Assembly: GCF_002443255.2 (NCBI RefSeq)
Contig: NW_019211454.1
Location: 34,702,061-34,766,060 of the forward strand
Source of the DNA: Varroa destructor
Lineage: Eukaryota; Arthropoda; Arachnida; Mesostigmata; Varroidae
DNA: 64,000 nt
Reading direction: 5' to 3'
The translations under genes and the position numbers were made by a program. Positions 35,701 to 50,461 of the stretch are shown in pieces (position 1 is the stretch's first letter; every line of letters starts with the position of its first letter). The notes under the pieces were generated by a model, which ran no database searches, was not told the DNA's origin, and was given only the letters and a program-made list of their open reading frames with translations.

Positions 35701-38700
35701 ATGCGCGTGTTGAATGTGCCTTTATCACAACCAGAAGCAAAACATCGTTTCGCCTTCACGCCGGCACTATCAGCATTGCAAAAACGTGACCGCCCCCCGT
35801 GGCAACAATAACGTCGACACTAGTACAAATAGAGAGTAATACTGTCCGATCCATCTTGCAGCATCGCTTCATGTATCGCTTCCTTATAGGCCATCCCCAC
35901 ATTAGTTCATCGGCTTCTCTATGAAGTGCTACTACTGTTGAACACTTTGCCGTGCTCTCGAGTAAAGCGACAGTGTACCGGGGGTTGATCCCAGTGAAGA
36001 CGCTACAAGAGTCAAAAACGACGCCGCGCCGTTGTGGTAACTTGGACACGGCTGGTAACTACCACGACAACTCCCACGGCAACATGGTTTCATATAACGA
36101 GCATAAGTCATGTATGAATCCTTTGGTTTGCTCCCGCATCGTCCAGCCTGGCGACCGCCTTCGCCCCACAGGAAGATCCCACTGAATCTCATTCTTGTGA
36201 GGCCTGCCTTCTAGCTGTGTCGATACTATAATACCGTCATACCGTATGCTCTGAGTCACGAGTCAGCTATAATTTGACGTGGAGTACCAAACAAACTCTT
36301 TTAGGACGGCACTAGTTTAAGTCGCACATGGTTGCCTGGATGCCTGATTAATAATGAGCTTGGTTAGACTTCACCACACGAGAAAGACCCATAAGATGGC
36401 AGCCAGAAAACAAAGTTCAGTTAAAACCAGGCTTACCTAGCTGAAATAACAGTAGGCTTTCAAAGCTAGCTTCTAATGAATCACTATCCGAAAGTGGACT
36501 GTCGATCATAGCCCGCCGACACGGTTACTAGCCTCGAAAAGGTGCAAGCAGAAAATCTGCAAGACTATGGCTGCGAAACAAAGAGAGAAAATTAAAAAAA
36601 AAAGTCGAAATATCGTAGTAAACAAGTGACATAATGATATAATTTCTGATATAAAACAATCCCGGGACACCGGTTCACTTGAGAGCTATTACTATTTCCA
36701 GTGCAGTAGCTATCGTCTAAACGGACAGCATGGCAAAACAGATGGGAAGGAGGGGTCAGTAAACCCACTTGAACCGAACAAATCAGTGTCGAGGCAGGCG
36801 GACGAAAAGAGTAGAATAATGAATTAATGTAATTAATTGAAATCGTATCCATGGTAATGGTCCTAAAAGATGTCCTAAAAAAAAAAATAAGCCCAACTGA
36901 AATGAACCTGTTGAGTGTCAAGTAGGGCCACAAGGCATGGTTACTTTTATAGCTTCTGAGACAAATTCACTCGCCATTAGAAGCACTGCCACACCTGCTG
37001 AAACAACATGTACGATGCGTCGCCATTCAGCATAGCTAGAACTATATGAAACGCAAATATATGTGCTCTATATAACCGTGGTTATATATACATATGTAGT
37101 GTTATTATCTGAGCGGAAAATGCAATTTGTTTTTGTTGTATTAATTGTACTTTAATTGCGGTTCCCTATTCACCTGTTTCCCTATGTTTCTCGAGTTTTG
37201 TTGCAGTTCTTCAACGAGTAGAGTGATTCGTCCCCTAAAAAGAACGATTGGTTAGCACCCTTTTTTTAGCGGGAAAAATCTCATCGGAAATAAAAATTAT
37301 ACTGAGGAAATAATGGTCAGCTGTCTACACGCAGCACGGTGCGCGCGAGGCCAGCAAAAAGCGGCAGATACTAAGGGGGAGATAAACGAATATACAGTGT
37401 TCACCCGTACTGCCCCAGCGGAAAAGTTACCAATAAAAAGCACGATCATTCGGCATTATTAATTTAGATAAAACACCATTTACCTAGTACAATAGAACTT
37501 GCTAAACGTCATGCTATTGTATCAGCTGTTCGAACGATCCTATGGCTTTAATCGAGACCCTTGTAACATTAAAATGGCTGTTATTGAACTACAATGAGTA
37601 AGGCGTTAACAGTTGCCCTGCCAGAAAGACTTGTTTCGTCACACTATTTACGAAGGGTGCGCTACAAGATAAAATCTTGTTGTTTTGCTTAATTTAGCTA
37701 ACTGAAAGCTTTGTATAAAAAGGCATAGGTGCTGACCTAAACGTTAAAAAAATGTCAACTGCCGGTCATGCAACGCCCTTTAGAAAAAAACAAAAAACTT
37801 TTATAAAAAATGCGCAACATGATTTTTTTTGCTACGCATGTGGCTGTTCTACTCTGCCTATTTTTACAACTTGTATAATATTTCAAAACGCGCTTCAGTG
37901 CTGAGATTTTTTGAAGTATATCAGAAATCACTTATGCCCATCTATAATTTAAGGAGTATTCAGTTGAAAAAATTATTATGAGTAATATTTGTAAAAAAAA
38001 AAGATGAGTTATTTCATAAACATCTATTTGCTTGCATATTATATTAAATCATAGAAAAAGGATCTATTTCCTTGTGTCTATGACTAGATATTGATAATTA
38101 TTTACTGTCAAAAGTAGGTAATGTTCGCTAGCTGTCTGAGCATTTTATCTATTTGTTGTTCTATCTGTGCCTCAACTATTTTTCGCCTCTTTTAACGTAT
38201 TTTTTTTTCAGACACTTCATATTTTTGGGTTTATAAGCGATCTGCATATCTCTATGGAAGACACTACGATAATAATATCACTCCGACTATAGTTATGAAG
38301 TATTTCTAGTAGGCCAAGGTTAATAAACCAAGAGAAAAAAAAATATTTAAAAAAAAAATTATTCGAATACCTTCTTTAAAAAAAATCCACCGATGCTATA
38401 AATAACTAGATGCCTGTTTTCTGTATTTTTCGGGAAGCAGGTCTGTAGCTGTTATATCATACCACAATTATGAACGTTCCGACAGCGTCTACATCTCGAG
38501 CAAAAACATATTGTGCAACTGTGAAAATATGTACAATAGGCGGTATCAGCCAACGATATTTTGCGGATATTGGCTCTATTTACGTTTCCGTTGTTCAGTC
38601 TGTGGTCCTGACCTATCGGCATCCATCCTGTCGTCGTCAGCACCCGGTCCTGCCAGCAGGCATCTTTACTAGGTCAAAAACACCCGTTTGTTATCAGTAC

Positions 38701-40108
38701 CAGTGTAAGCTTGTATATGTGTTTGAAACACGAAGTAGGCCATTGCTTCACCCTGCTTCGGACGCTGTCGCGACAACCCAGAACGAGGGCTCTTAAAACG
38801 TGCAATAACAGTATAGAGCCTAGCTGTAAAACCTAAGCTCGTCATAGTTTAACTGCACTTCCGCCCTTTTTATCTGTCTCTCAGTTGAAGTTGCTGCTTC
38901 GCCTCCTACTGCTGGCTGGGCAGCTGTTTCATAGACCCTGCAAACGGCGTCGTCAACGGTCACAGCCTGAATCTGGCAAGTTTTGCCGCTATGTCACACC
39001 ATATGCACACCATGCCGAAGTTTAGCTCACACACCTTGTGCCATCCCATTTAGCACTTTTCTGGGCATCAGCCGAGCGAAGTTCCGTCCTGTCGTGCCTG
39101 TGGCTCCCGTTGGCCTGACTGCACCGCGCTGGATGTGCTGTTTAGGCAAAGCCATCACACAACCTAAGCAGTGAGCCAACTTAGTGAACTACCTATTCAA
39201 TACCAGCAGACATCTATCGAAACTTACGATCCGGCACAGTATTTCTCAGTTGTCCGCACTGCCATGGAATACTATGGATGACAGCGATGTCTACGTACCT
39301 TACCAGAGCAATCGCGACTCTAATCGGCTAAATCGCCACTAATGTGAGGTCGTGCCTTGAATATCGTTCGGCCTCTTCGTCACTCTCTCACGAACGCCGG
39401 CTAAGACCAAAACGACGTTTACATTTTCGATTTGGCCTTTTTTGCAAATCGGAAACGGGAACGGTTATAAAATTCTCCTGGGAAATCCTGTACGAACAAT
39501 TGCGTCGCGATCGCTCCTCAGTACACCCTCATTTCATTCGTCAAAGGCACAGATGCCACTGTGCTGATGTTCTAACGACGATCAGACGTCTGAATCATCG
39601 ATGTCGTCATCTCAAACAGAGCGAAATAACATGTAAATGGAAAGAGAATCGCCAATACTTTTTTTTGAACGACGAATTAATCATATCCGCGCATTGTGTA
39701 GAAATCACTCTTGCATTTTATGCTGCATACGTGTACAAGAGTGCATAGATTACGCTGCCGAGCTCATGGAAGTGACCGCAATACGGACGGGTATACATAC
39801 ATACACACATACGTACGGTATAAGTATCTTGGTTTTACCGAATATTTTATCTTATTCGCCTTATAAGATGGTAGGAGACAACGCGAATTTCAGAAGACCA
39901 GCATCACTTGACCACGACCCTGCGTACAAATAACAAACTTCACAAATCTACCCTCTTAATTTAGTCCTTTGTCTATAAATTGTCACCAAGCCCTGCTACT
40001 GTGGAAAACAATCCAATTGGAATCCAGCGTAATTAAAGAACAATAGGTTCAGTTAATCTACTACATACATCTGTATGGGAGCCGATTGAGCTTCTCGAAC
40101 TGTGTATG
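29701..40108. other. no gene seen; simple repeats
   Basis: This is the longest empty stretch. It holds an (ACA)n-(CAG)n tract at 30111-30137, a (GCAG)n tract at 34182-34202 and several A or T runs. The interval 37.1-38.4 kb is very AT-rich. GC-richer patches at 35.75-36.2 and 38.6-39.6 kb contain open frames of 97 to 134 codons on one or both strands, none with a signature. The + strand frame 39344-39748 (134 codons, Arg-rich) begins only at a GTG. Confidence 0.45.
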
Positions 40109-40133
40109 TATATATATATATATATATATATAT
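40109..40133. repeat. (TA)n microsatellite
   Basis: About 12 TA units, immediately left of the integrase-like fragment. Confidence 0.95.
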
Positions 40134-40168
40134 CATCACTAATAATAACACAGTAAAGGGCAGAACCG

Positions 40169-40330
40169 TTGAAATTCCGTCCGCCTAAAACTTTTAGTCT
40201 AGTGCTTTTGCTTTACCGGACAACGCCATCTCCAGCCGCTAACCCTCCCCGAGAGTGGTCTACTGTATCATTGCATTGGCGAAGGCTGCTGATGCCGTCA
40301 CCGATGCTCCGACTTTGGCAATTGTGTTTA
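40169..40330 (+). pseudogene. Gypsy-like integrase C-terminal fragment
   Basis: Retrotransposon integrase inserts the cDNA copy into the host genome. The + frame reads 'FSLVLLLYRTTPSPAANPPREW' in two pieces. This resembles the helix after the catalytic core of Ty3/Gypsy integrases, which typically has Y-R-x-T-P followed by a turn and S-P-A-E. Further on 'WRRLLMPSPMLRL' sits where the family has R-x-L-R-T-x-L. The S-P-A-E box is altered to P-P-R-E. No DDE residues, zinc-binding domain or reverse transcriptase are visible upstream, where a (TA)n array begins. If real, this is an isolated remnant about 150 bp long. The downstream continuation of the frame is hydrophobic and not integrase-like. 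Confidence 0.38.
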
Positions 40331-40433
40331 AAAATTTCGGTTGGTCGAATTACTTTTGTTATTCTGATGATGCTTATCAAAGTTTCAATCATCAGTGTCT
40401 TTGTGTCCGTAGATAGATCCAATTGCGTATATG

Positions 40434-40449
40434 TATATATATATATATA
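40434..40449. repeat. (TA)n microsatellite
   Basis: About seven TA units preceded by 'atatg', like the array at 40109. The two arrays bracket the integrase-like fragment. Confidence 0.9.
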
Positions 40450-43400
40450 GCAGTCAGACTGACTGATTTGGACCGACTGAATATGTTACTTTAGTTATTG
40501 TCATCGTTATCGTCACTTAATTTGTCACATTTTTAAATAAACATCATTGTTTACTGTTGTTGGCCCGTGCGGATCGACATCGCTATCCGAATAGCTGCGG
40601 CCAGTAAAAGAAACAGCTTACGCTGGAGCGATGACCCGCTGCCGCAAAACAACATTCAGGGTCACCGCCATCCGCAGCAAAGGCAACAACAAGCACAGCA
40701 TGCAATCACAAAAATGGCTAGCTTAGTAACACTGACCAGCCGCGCAAGGTCATTCCACAATAACATGTTCACAGTCGGCGCTGATCAGAAGTCAGCGAAT
40801 GATGACTTACCAACAACGACGCCCTGTTTCAGCGTCAGAGAGCCGTTCTTGCCGTTGCCATCATTATCCGCATGGTGAGTTCCTTGCAAATGACCGACGC
40901 GAGCTAGGAACAAATGAACGATACGCCGTGCTATCCTCATCGTCCATAGGCTGTCGAGTCACCGATTGGCCGTGCCACTGAAGCCGCCGCAACTGTGTCA
41001 TGATTTAACTATCAGACTGGATCAGACTGGTCACTTGCCATCAGACGGCCACATGACAACATCGGGCGATCGATAAAAACAAACACGCGCCTCACAACCG
41101 GCGATAGGAGTAATGTTAAGTTTAAAGAATCCAGTATCGATCGCCATTGCCGCGACGGTGCAAATCATTACAGGATACATCGGAATCGGGAGGTGCTTCG
41201 AAAAGCAGTGTTAAACCAGAACATTCAGCCTTACTCGTCATTATTCAAGCGTCTGTCAGCGAAGTTTGTTCATCGATTGTGGTTGCAGACCGAAAGGATT
41301 CTGAATTTTTTATTTCGTTCTGAACTCGCTCATTTGAATTAATTTGCACTCTGCTTACTTGTAACTCCGGATTCAGCCTTCGTTGTATAGAGAATGCTAT
41401 CAGGTGTACACCGATGCAGCCGTGTATCAGACAATACAAAGCGACGTATTATAGGCAATGGATGCACGTCCTCTCAATTATAGCTAGCGGTTTGGCCCGG
41501 CATATCGTCTGCGCTCCAGAGGAAGAACGAAGCGAGCCAAGAGAAGACGTTACGTACGAAAAACGTGAAGGGCAACAGCAGGAGCCACATCAGTAGTCGT
41601 AATGGTATCATCGGGGGAAACGGCGTTCCGCCACGCGGGAGTGTAAACGCTCAAGAAAAGGCCCACGGAATGGCTGGCCTGTTGGCCACAGCATACGAAC
41701 AATAGCCACCAGAAGTCAATTGTTACCACCTTGTTCTAATTGAAAGAATTGCGTATATGCGATGGGATATCTGGGGATTGATTTCGCGACAGTCAATGTA
41801 TCAGAAAGCTTCACTCGTATTATTACTAATAATTACTATTTTCGTTCGATAATAGCGGCTGTTGCAGCAGCAGAGTAAACAAAGAAGACACCTTGTCGAG
41901 AAACGTTACCCCCGATAAATGGATGGGGCCCATTGTTTTCTGCATCAACCGCCCACAAATATGCACCTAACGATACGTTTTGCTTACCATTGTTGTAATC
42001 GAACGTAAGGCTATCGAAAATTCGCGATTAATATTCCAGTCGTTAGTTAATACGCAAGATAGAGCGCTACAGATCTTACGATAGGAATTTTATTTTCGTC
42101 TTTTATACATCTTTTACAAAAGTTTATATATCATCGTTCTATCGGAATGTTTTGCCTAGCGCTCTACTAAACCTATACGTTTTCTAAATTTATATTGTAT
42201 CTTCAATGTTTGCTTCTATTTCAAACATGTTTATTAGCTCTCAGCTGATCACAACAGCAGCAGTAGCAGACGACTGAGTTCCGCTTTGCTGACTTTATTT
42301 TATTTAAGATAGCTCAGGCGAGCCAGACGCCGGATGCGCAAAGTAGCGACAATGGCAAGTCGTTGCTGAATTTAACGTTCTTGAGAAGTTGGATAGTGAG
42401 AAGGAAGAACACGAACGGCGGTCAGTTACTGGAAAAAGACATAGCAATTCCTAGTCGATTCTGGTACTAAAAAAGATACGAGAAACACAGCAAGCCAGCT
42501 GAAACTCTACTTGTAATTTTTTTCTATAACGACTAGTGCTATCGTGCATTCTCGCTTTTCCTGCAACGGGAACTGTAGCAGCATATCTACAAATCAAACC
42601 TAACCTCAACGTGTGAGAACGTGCAGGAGTGTCGCTTCTGATAAAAAGATACATAGATAAATGTGCAAGACAGACAAAACAATACGTCTAGTAAAATGTA
42701 ACACTATTGAATGGGAAAAGCTGCACATTGTTGTGCTGTGGACACGCGGTGAGTATGTGTATCCGTGAATAGCTACGTGCAAGTTTGCGTCCGCATATGA
42801 AACTTTAATATGGGCACATAAGTTTAGATACATCAAGTATATATAGTATCGTGTTTACAGGCGTTCTGCAGCAGAGATTTCATGACTACGCTGGTTGGGC
42901 AGCGTCCTGTCACAATTTCAGATACAAGAGAGTTCTAAAGTATGATATTTTATGGCGTTTAGCTGTTGAAAAGCATAAATCTGCGCTTGAGGACTCGAAC
43001 TTTCTTATCAAATTGTAGCTAGCGAGAGAGCGTACTAAAGGACATCAGTTAGGACACATGTAATATATTTCCATATATTGTTTTATAATAGTTCTGATGT
43101 CTTAACTACACAACAAGGAGTGTTACGTTCATGATTTGTTTTATGGGTATCTAGCATTCAGCGAAAGTTACAGAAATAGGTGATGCACGCTGCGGGTTAT
43201 CTGTTTATGGAGATACGCTTAACACTTTTACGTGCAAACGAGGGGACGAACGAATGGATCGTTTCATATCGCAGTAAATACATAATAGCCAGCTATTACG
43301 AACTTCACACTACCGTACTCAGCAACGTTTTAAGTCACAGTAACGCCGTTGTCAGAAGAACGTTATTTGATTTTAGATATATGACAGAACATTGGCGTCT

Positions 43401-44227
43401 GTTCCTTGCTTTGAAGCAGCGTTTCCAATAGCGAAGCTATTTATCGAGTATATATAACAATATATAGTACGAGGCGCAAATTTACCGGCACTAATTGGTA
43501 ATAGCTGATAGCTATTGTGATATACAGGTGTACATTAATATAAGATAGTACATTTTGGCCTTGGGCCAACTCGTTTCTCTCATCATTATTCTGTTCTAAG
43601 CAAATTACTCCGTACCGTACAAATAGAAAAAAGAAAAGGTTCCGTACGTTCAACGCGGTTATGGTTACGGAGACTGCTTATCACGATTTGTTAGGGCAGG
43701 ATGTCAGCTGTTTGGCCATCATCTCATGGTTGGCTTTTAATTGCAGTCAGTAGCCACCAGCTCAGAGCTCTTATCATGGAGACGATTTATTTGAATATAT
43801 AGGCATGACGAGCCTGTGCTATTTTGAATGGTGTTATTATATTTCAGTAATCTTCTGGACGACAGTTTTCTATGCCTCTTCAAGCAAACGACCTCAAGCA
43901 AGCTGGACCTATAATCGACCATGGAATAGCGCACTTCTAAATGAGAAATTAACATTCATTCTTCCTTAAAAATACCTAATATTAGAAAGGTAATAGATAT
44001 ACAGCGAGTTCTATCTTTTTCTCGTATTGTTTTGGTGCTTACGTTCAGCCTTCATTACCACCCGAACTACTCCAGGATACGTTTAGAGCCTTGCGCCTGC
44101 ATACGTTGGCCGCCATCCGAGAAGTAATCCGCGACTATTCGTCACCTATACAGATCTGTGAATACCATATATTGTCTGTGCAAAGTAGTAGAGAGTAGTA
44201 AACGGCGGAACGCATCATCGTGATGCT
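40450..44227. other. no gene seen
   Basis: GC-richer from 40.6 to 41.7 kb with open but unassigned frames (40567-40878, 41414-41596), AT-rich afterwards. A 10-bp tandem duplication (ATCAGACTGG twice) lies at 41011-41030. Confidence 0.45.
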
Positions 44228-44295
44228 GGAGTGATAATTGGATTGCCCACTAGCCTTTGGACACCTGAGGTTGCCTAGATTCGAAATCGGACGAA
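44228..44295 (+). repeat. possible SINE relic (tRNA-like)
   Basis: 'GTGATAATTGGAT' near 44231 and 'CTAGATTCGAAATC' near 44275 line up with the A-box and B-box regions of the 18.6 kb element (GTGATAACTTAGTGGAT and CTAGGTTCGAGCCC), with deletions between them. The B box is no longer a good promoter. Confidence 0.28.
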
Positions 44296-47200
44296 ACTAC
44301 ACGGTCCACCTCGTGCTAGGGAGAAGCGATTGTGCACGTATAAAAGGAACGTTTGTTTGCAATCGCTAACAGAAATGTTCATGATATTATTAAGCTAATC
44401 CAAAAGATACTACACGAATGTTTGTCATCATCGGAAACGCACTGCAAAAAAGAGAAAGCCAGATGAAGACAGGGAAATCGACGTTAAACTGCTTTGGTGG
44501 TGGCATTAAGAGTTGAATTCTCGATAAGAATCAAATGCAACAGTCGTTGGTTAGATTTCGCCTCTTCAACCTAAAGCACACAGAACTAATGTGTTAATGT
44601 AATTTTTTCATAAAAAAAAAACATATAAATGATATTAAATTATGAATATAGCGATACGAGTTTAATAGGCGTGTACGTATACGCAAACAAAAATGGCAGC
44701 CTTAATAATGAAGAAAAAACATTGCGATTGGGCCTTCTTGTAATTTACGTACTGAAACATATCGCTGTTACTACGCTAGCATGAAAATGTAATTCGCGTT
44801 ATCACGAGGCGGGCTTATTTGAATTGTCGTATGCAGATGTGCTCCACTGTCTTCCCAGTTCTGCCGTATAGTATGCGCAATCTGCCGACGAGTGACGAAC
44901 GCCAATAGAAACTTGCATCGGATAACCGACGGCCCGATACAATTTTTACAAAAACGCTGCCCTTGGCGTCAACTCGTTTACGAACAGTTAAAACAAATTC
45001 CTTGCGCCCATCTGCAGCTTCATTCCTCTTTTAGCCCTTATCAGCCCCGAAGAGTCACAAGGAGCATGTCAAGCCGTTGAACACGCAACAGCCCTTGTCT
45101 TCTACTTTTCGTCGTCTGCCAGTAGCTTTGGAATACGCTAACACGCAAGGACGAGTTAGCATAGTCGCTTGAGGCTGATAGCAAGAAGCTAACTTCTTCG
45201 GGCTACCGGGCGGTAATCCTAGTACAGCGGCGTCATGTATTATGCCTGCCTATGTAATCTCATACGTAAGTGCTTTTCAAGCTAAATAAGAAAGAAGAAA
45301 AGAGACCGGCAGGACAGCATCTAAAATGACTGATGAGGTTTGAAAAACAACGGTTTTAGAAATTTTTTTTATGTTCCAGCGTCGAATAAATTCATCCTTT
45401 CTCCATATCATTGTTCAGGTTCACCAAAACTCTCACTGCCCGATCTTTGCTCTGGTCAGCCCTACTGCGACTCCGAATGTTCTCAGTGCGCCTCTACGGC
45501 TTTATCTGATCGACAAGTCGATTCCTCCTATAGAAGACTGCTGTGCTTTCAGTAAAAGCTATTTAAACAATGCCAATATCCGCTCATGCTGTGGAAGCCT
45601 TTACAAACAGACTTCTTCCGCGCGGAGCCTAGTAGTCTTCTTGAAGAGGAAGCCTGGTAGTTAGGGTTCTTCATCCTATATATTATATAGCATGCTATAT
45701 CCGTACACAACAAGCAGGGCTTAGACAAAAGAGACGAAATCCACTATAGACCCCAGCAGCGAACATCATCTTAGCTCAAGCAATGGACCCGTTGCGGTAT
45801 CAAGTACCAAAATACACAGGCGTATCCATTTTGATACCAGCAATAATAACAAGACATGAAAACGTATGTTTTTAGTTCATAACACTGTCTATGCAATATA
45901 TTGACGCCGTGAAAATGTGTTGCGGAAAAACCGAACATGTAAAGTTTCAATAAATGCTATCGGTGACCAATTGATTAGACTCGTGTTTTTTTCATTTTAC
46001 GAAGTTATGCTACTTAAGACAGCCAACTCATTCCTGCGTTCATTACAGTGGTACGAAGCTTATCATTCTGTTTTTACTTGGCTTGTAAAAGTCGTTTTCA
46101 TACTTTAGATAATTGGTGCTCGGTCAAACGGGACGCGCTCGCGTGCATCCATGCAGCTGTATATATATATATATATTCTACCTGCAATCTTCTTAGTATA
46201 CACGTGGTCTTTTAGACAGAAGTTGAAACCCTTGATGTATGCTTGATTATCGTCGGGGGTCAATGGCTGCAAGCCGAATGTTGCATGTCCTGTACTTCTG
46301 TTGAACTTACAAATCTCAGTCTCAATATAACAGTAGTTAATAATTCAATTATATCGAATGATAAGGCAGCTTTACGGGAGAGAAAGCAATCGATCAATCC
46401 AGCTTAACGGTTTGAAAAATATTAAAGCATCAAATCAGCGCGTGCTTCTATGCGATCGGCCAGCTCTATTCAAATCGAAATCTTGTGACAGTCGGCAGGC
46501 AATACATATATACATACACATAATGTTTCCAGTAATTATACGGATGGATAGATGACGCTATACGAGTGTTAAAATATAATCCAATGTTTAGACTAAATTA
46601 CGGTAATATCATGGCAGTAACAGCAATGACAAGACTGTCGGCAAGTAAGTAAGTTCATACTTCAAGCAAAACGCACACGCAGCTTGGAGACACTCCCGAC
46701 AACAGCGAAGCTAGCAATGACAATTGAAGAAGCTCTTTGAAGGTATTCATCGCTTCGTGTCTTGGTCAGCACTTCGGTGCACTCCTAACGCCACGGGGTC
46801 TCCGTTTATTGTTCCTTACTAAAACCGTAAATGGGGTTCATCGAAAGGGTTAGGCGTCGCGAGCCTAAGATGGACGCGGCAAACCAACGAACAAACTTTT
46901 AGGCTCAACAACTAGCACATAGGCAATTGGACTTTATTTCGAGGAGCTGCTTGGAGGGGCAGGTCGGCCATCCGTTCCCTTAAAGCCCAACGCGTATGGA
47001 TTGCGTGCGCGCCAATAGGTGTTCTGTTGCGTGTTACGCATGTGGACTTTAAGCATGTGGATTATTTACCTAGAAAATAGTTTAGTATAAGTGGCGATAA
47101 AATGCTACGATATTTCTATGATATCTAACAGGCCGAGTACGCGGCATACAAAGGCCACGTTCGAGGGTTTTTGTCATACTTCGTATCGTCTAAGTCTAGA

Positions 47201-48412
47201 GTTAACAGGGAGTAACAGTGTTAACGGCTTGGTGCATGTCGATTAGTGTGTGAAAACGGACGCGTACTCGTACATCGAGTAAGTAACTGCAAACTTTTGG
47301 CTCATTGTCTTCTCGGAAGCACTGTTTCGTCTTTATTTTTACGAAAACATGCTTTGTCTCTTCTGCGGCAGATATATTCAGAGTAAAGGTAGGAATCACG
47401 ATGTATAATTCGTCATAATCCGACTAGTATTTAAAACGTGCTTTACAATTCAAAGGTATGAAACAACCAAGTTTGAACAGTAGACGTTCTACGCAGCATA
47501 AACGTACGTGATCTGATGAGAAACAAGTTTCGTTTTTTTGCTAATTTTTTAAATTTACTATTATGTAGATTATAAAGTGAAACTGATGCATGTTTGATGC
47601 TCCAGCTAGGTAAAACAGGTAACAGTCCTTCGGCAGCTAATCCACTTTGAACATATCACTCCACCCCTATCCAGTACCAATTATTTCTGGCTGTACTTCG
47701 ACATAGTTCTTGTTTTGCATATAGCTCCGCTTGCACAAGGCATCTATACATACGTATATGTAAGGACATATCAAGTTAAAGTTATTCAAGTGATTCGGGA
47801 TTGCTCGAAAGATTATAAACTGGCGATTTTTACTCTATAGAGCCGGGCAACGTTGAAGAACACAAGCCCTAAAGTTGCTAGTTCGTTGTTTTTGGCTAAC
47901 CCTCAACGTGAAGAAGATCAAGCTGTGCGCTAGCTACAGAAGCAGCGACAACGGCAAATGAACCACGACCGAGAAAAGAAGAAATAGCTGCTGCATTTTC
48001 CGCGTCACTCTACACTCATTGCTTACCCACGATAGCTTACGAGGGCTGAACATTTTCACCAGCTCTTCGTCAACTAGCGAATTCCTCGAAGTGGGCCCTC
48101 ACAATGCAGATAACCAGCTAAACAACCCCTGAGAGCTTTGCAACCCTACGACAAGCAGTAACCAAAACTTGCACAGCAAAAACCAGGTAAGGTATTCTTT
48201 GATGCAGCAATAGCGATCGACCCCACGTGCATCGAGTCATAGCCGTGCATATCAATTTGTGAGGACGCCAAAAACATACACAGCGTTTATGGAGAGACGT
48301 CAAGACGACTCGTTCTCGGGTGTGCACTCAGTTTACTGGCGCACAGGCGCCAGCGATTGCCGCTATCGCATGTGATTTCTTTTGTAATATTCCGCGCAAA
48401 GAAGAGGAAACT

Positions 48413-48443
<31 letters not shown>

Positions 48444-49919
48444 GTCTACGTTCTGATTTGTTTTCATCCCGTCAAGAATCTGAAAAAAAACTCGAAAGAT
48501 TTAATGAGTAAAAATACAGTGAACATGAATCTCTCGTACGAGTTTCTCTGCGTACGAAGAAAACAGAAATTCACTTTACTATGCGCTGCTAGCGTAGAAA
48601 CAAACAAAGCAAGGTTTGTCAAATCCAGCCTAAAGGTAATTTTAACTTTAACTTAAGCTATAATAGGACAAAAACGTTTTTCTACCCCAAAACTTTTCTA
48701 TATGGTGAACACTGATGAAAAAAATATAGAGCATAGTTTCGATCGATTACTTTAAACTGTTCAATTAATAATACGTTGAATTCTATCTACGTTAGACCCA
48801 TCAGCAGAGGTCGCTGTCATTTTCCTTTCACGCTAATTAGCCTACGAACAACAAGGATTTCTGGACAAAATTATAGGACACTGCACTTGTTCTAGCGCTA
48901 ATAAATAGGACGATATTTTTTGCCATTTTTCCTCAACTAATCATATGCTTCAATCACCCTATATAAGGTGGCAGTTTTTAAGCCGAAGCAAACATTTTTT
49001 ATACCTTTAAATTATATAAGCGAAACAAATATGTGCTACTTATCGATTTGCTAAAACCATAATCTTATCACTATTCAGCTTTTGGTTTATGGGCAAAATA
49101 TAGTACCAATTATTTTTCGCCATCCCTTCATTGAAGCACAATGGGTATCGTCAAAAGAGTTCGATTTTGGAGAGATCGAAACAGATGATGGTAGTCAATG
49201 ATGATGGTGCAATATCGGCGCTATATAGGAAAAGCACTAAATGAAACAAATATTGAAAGAAGCACCGATGGAAAGAAATCTTTCATTGAAGTTCTCTAAA
49301 TTTTTGCTGGATAGCTAAACATTGTATGATCTGGCATTGTAGCACTGGAAGACAACACCCCTTATATTTGCTAGTTGCGAAATGGCTTATTGCAATCTTG
49401 TTCACTGTTGAAAATAGACGTTTAAATCAATTGCTTTGTCCGACGACAGCGGCTCCTAAGGCACAGTTTCTGCTCAATCCTACCCAACACCCATTAGCTT
49501 TTTTGACGTTAGTCCGGTCGTTACCGCACACTGTGGGGTACATGTTGTTTTTTTTTCCATTTTCTCCTTGTCGTTCCACCGCCTAAGGTCTACCATTTTA
49601 GGAATGGTTCTCTTTTCGTTAAACTTCCGTAGAGTTTCGTTGATCGAAACACAAACAAACTATTCTTCATCGTAAGTTCATATTGAATTTTCTTCAGATG
49701 CTTTAAAATAATAGTATATAAATAGCTAAACTGTTTAGCGGTGTTATGGCTACTTAAGCGTCGATATTGCTCAACTTTTGCAACAATGTCATCGTATGTT
49801 TACGTAATTGGTGGACCGCTATGAGGGCCTCTTTCACATCTAAAGGCTCAGAACGAAAGCAACAGAGCTATCTCTGGGCCGTTTTTTCCAAAAACGTACC
49901 TTCGTTACAAATAGCACAG
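44296..49919. other. no gene seen; two (TA)n arrays
   Basis: Contains (AT)n arrays at 46160-46176 and 48413-48437. All open frames are below 100 codons and unassigned. Confidence 0.45.
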
Positions 49920-49940
49920 TTTTTTTTTTTTTTTTTTTTT
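49920..49940 (-). repeat. T21 homopolymer
   Basis: Twenty-one consecutive T residues. Read on the - strand it is a poly(A) that could end a retroposed insertion lying to the right, but no body was recognised there. Confidence 0.9.
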
Positions 49941-50461
49941 ATGGGCCTGGGCAACGTGTGCGTCTTTATCGCAAGATGTGGCCATTTTTTGCCAAAATTT
50001 TGTTCATATCCAAGGCATTCTATCGTAAGTCTAATTGAAGCTTTAGCACATCTGCTACCATTAGGTCTTAGCTTTTAAACGACACCAAAAGCTTGTCGCG
50101 TTGTCGCCCTTGACTAGTGATCATCCTCTAGTAAACTCTTGCTGTGCACTCTACCTCAATCCATAGTTTGTACTTGGTCTCTTCGTTCTTCTTTGTCCTG
50201 CTCATAAACAAGCCGTCTGCTGTTGATGCAAACGGCAAATGCTTGCTCCGCACACTATCGGCGCCCCGCCGGATTTCTTTCGCCCCCGTTGCGCTATTGT
50301 ATACGCTGTACGTTTTTTGGCTCGTTATTTTCGAATAAACCAATATTTCTATGACCATGTTATCATTAACGTATTGCGATGGCTGCCCTCCCTTGGTCTG
50401 CCTTCATTTCGACCACTGTTCCCGGGGATGCGTCTGCCCATTTGCCAGCGCCATTTCAGAC

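Noticed and set aside
38660..38730. 'CYQYQC' in the + frame as a zinc knuckle
   Set aside because: The Gly-His and final Cys of the knuckle are absent and no gag core precedes it.
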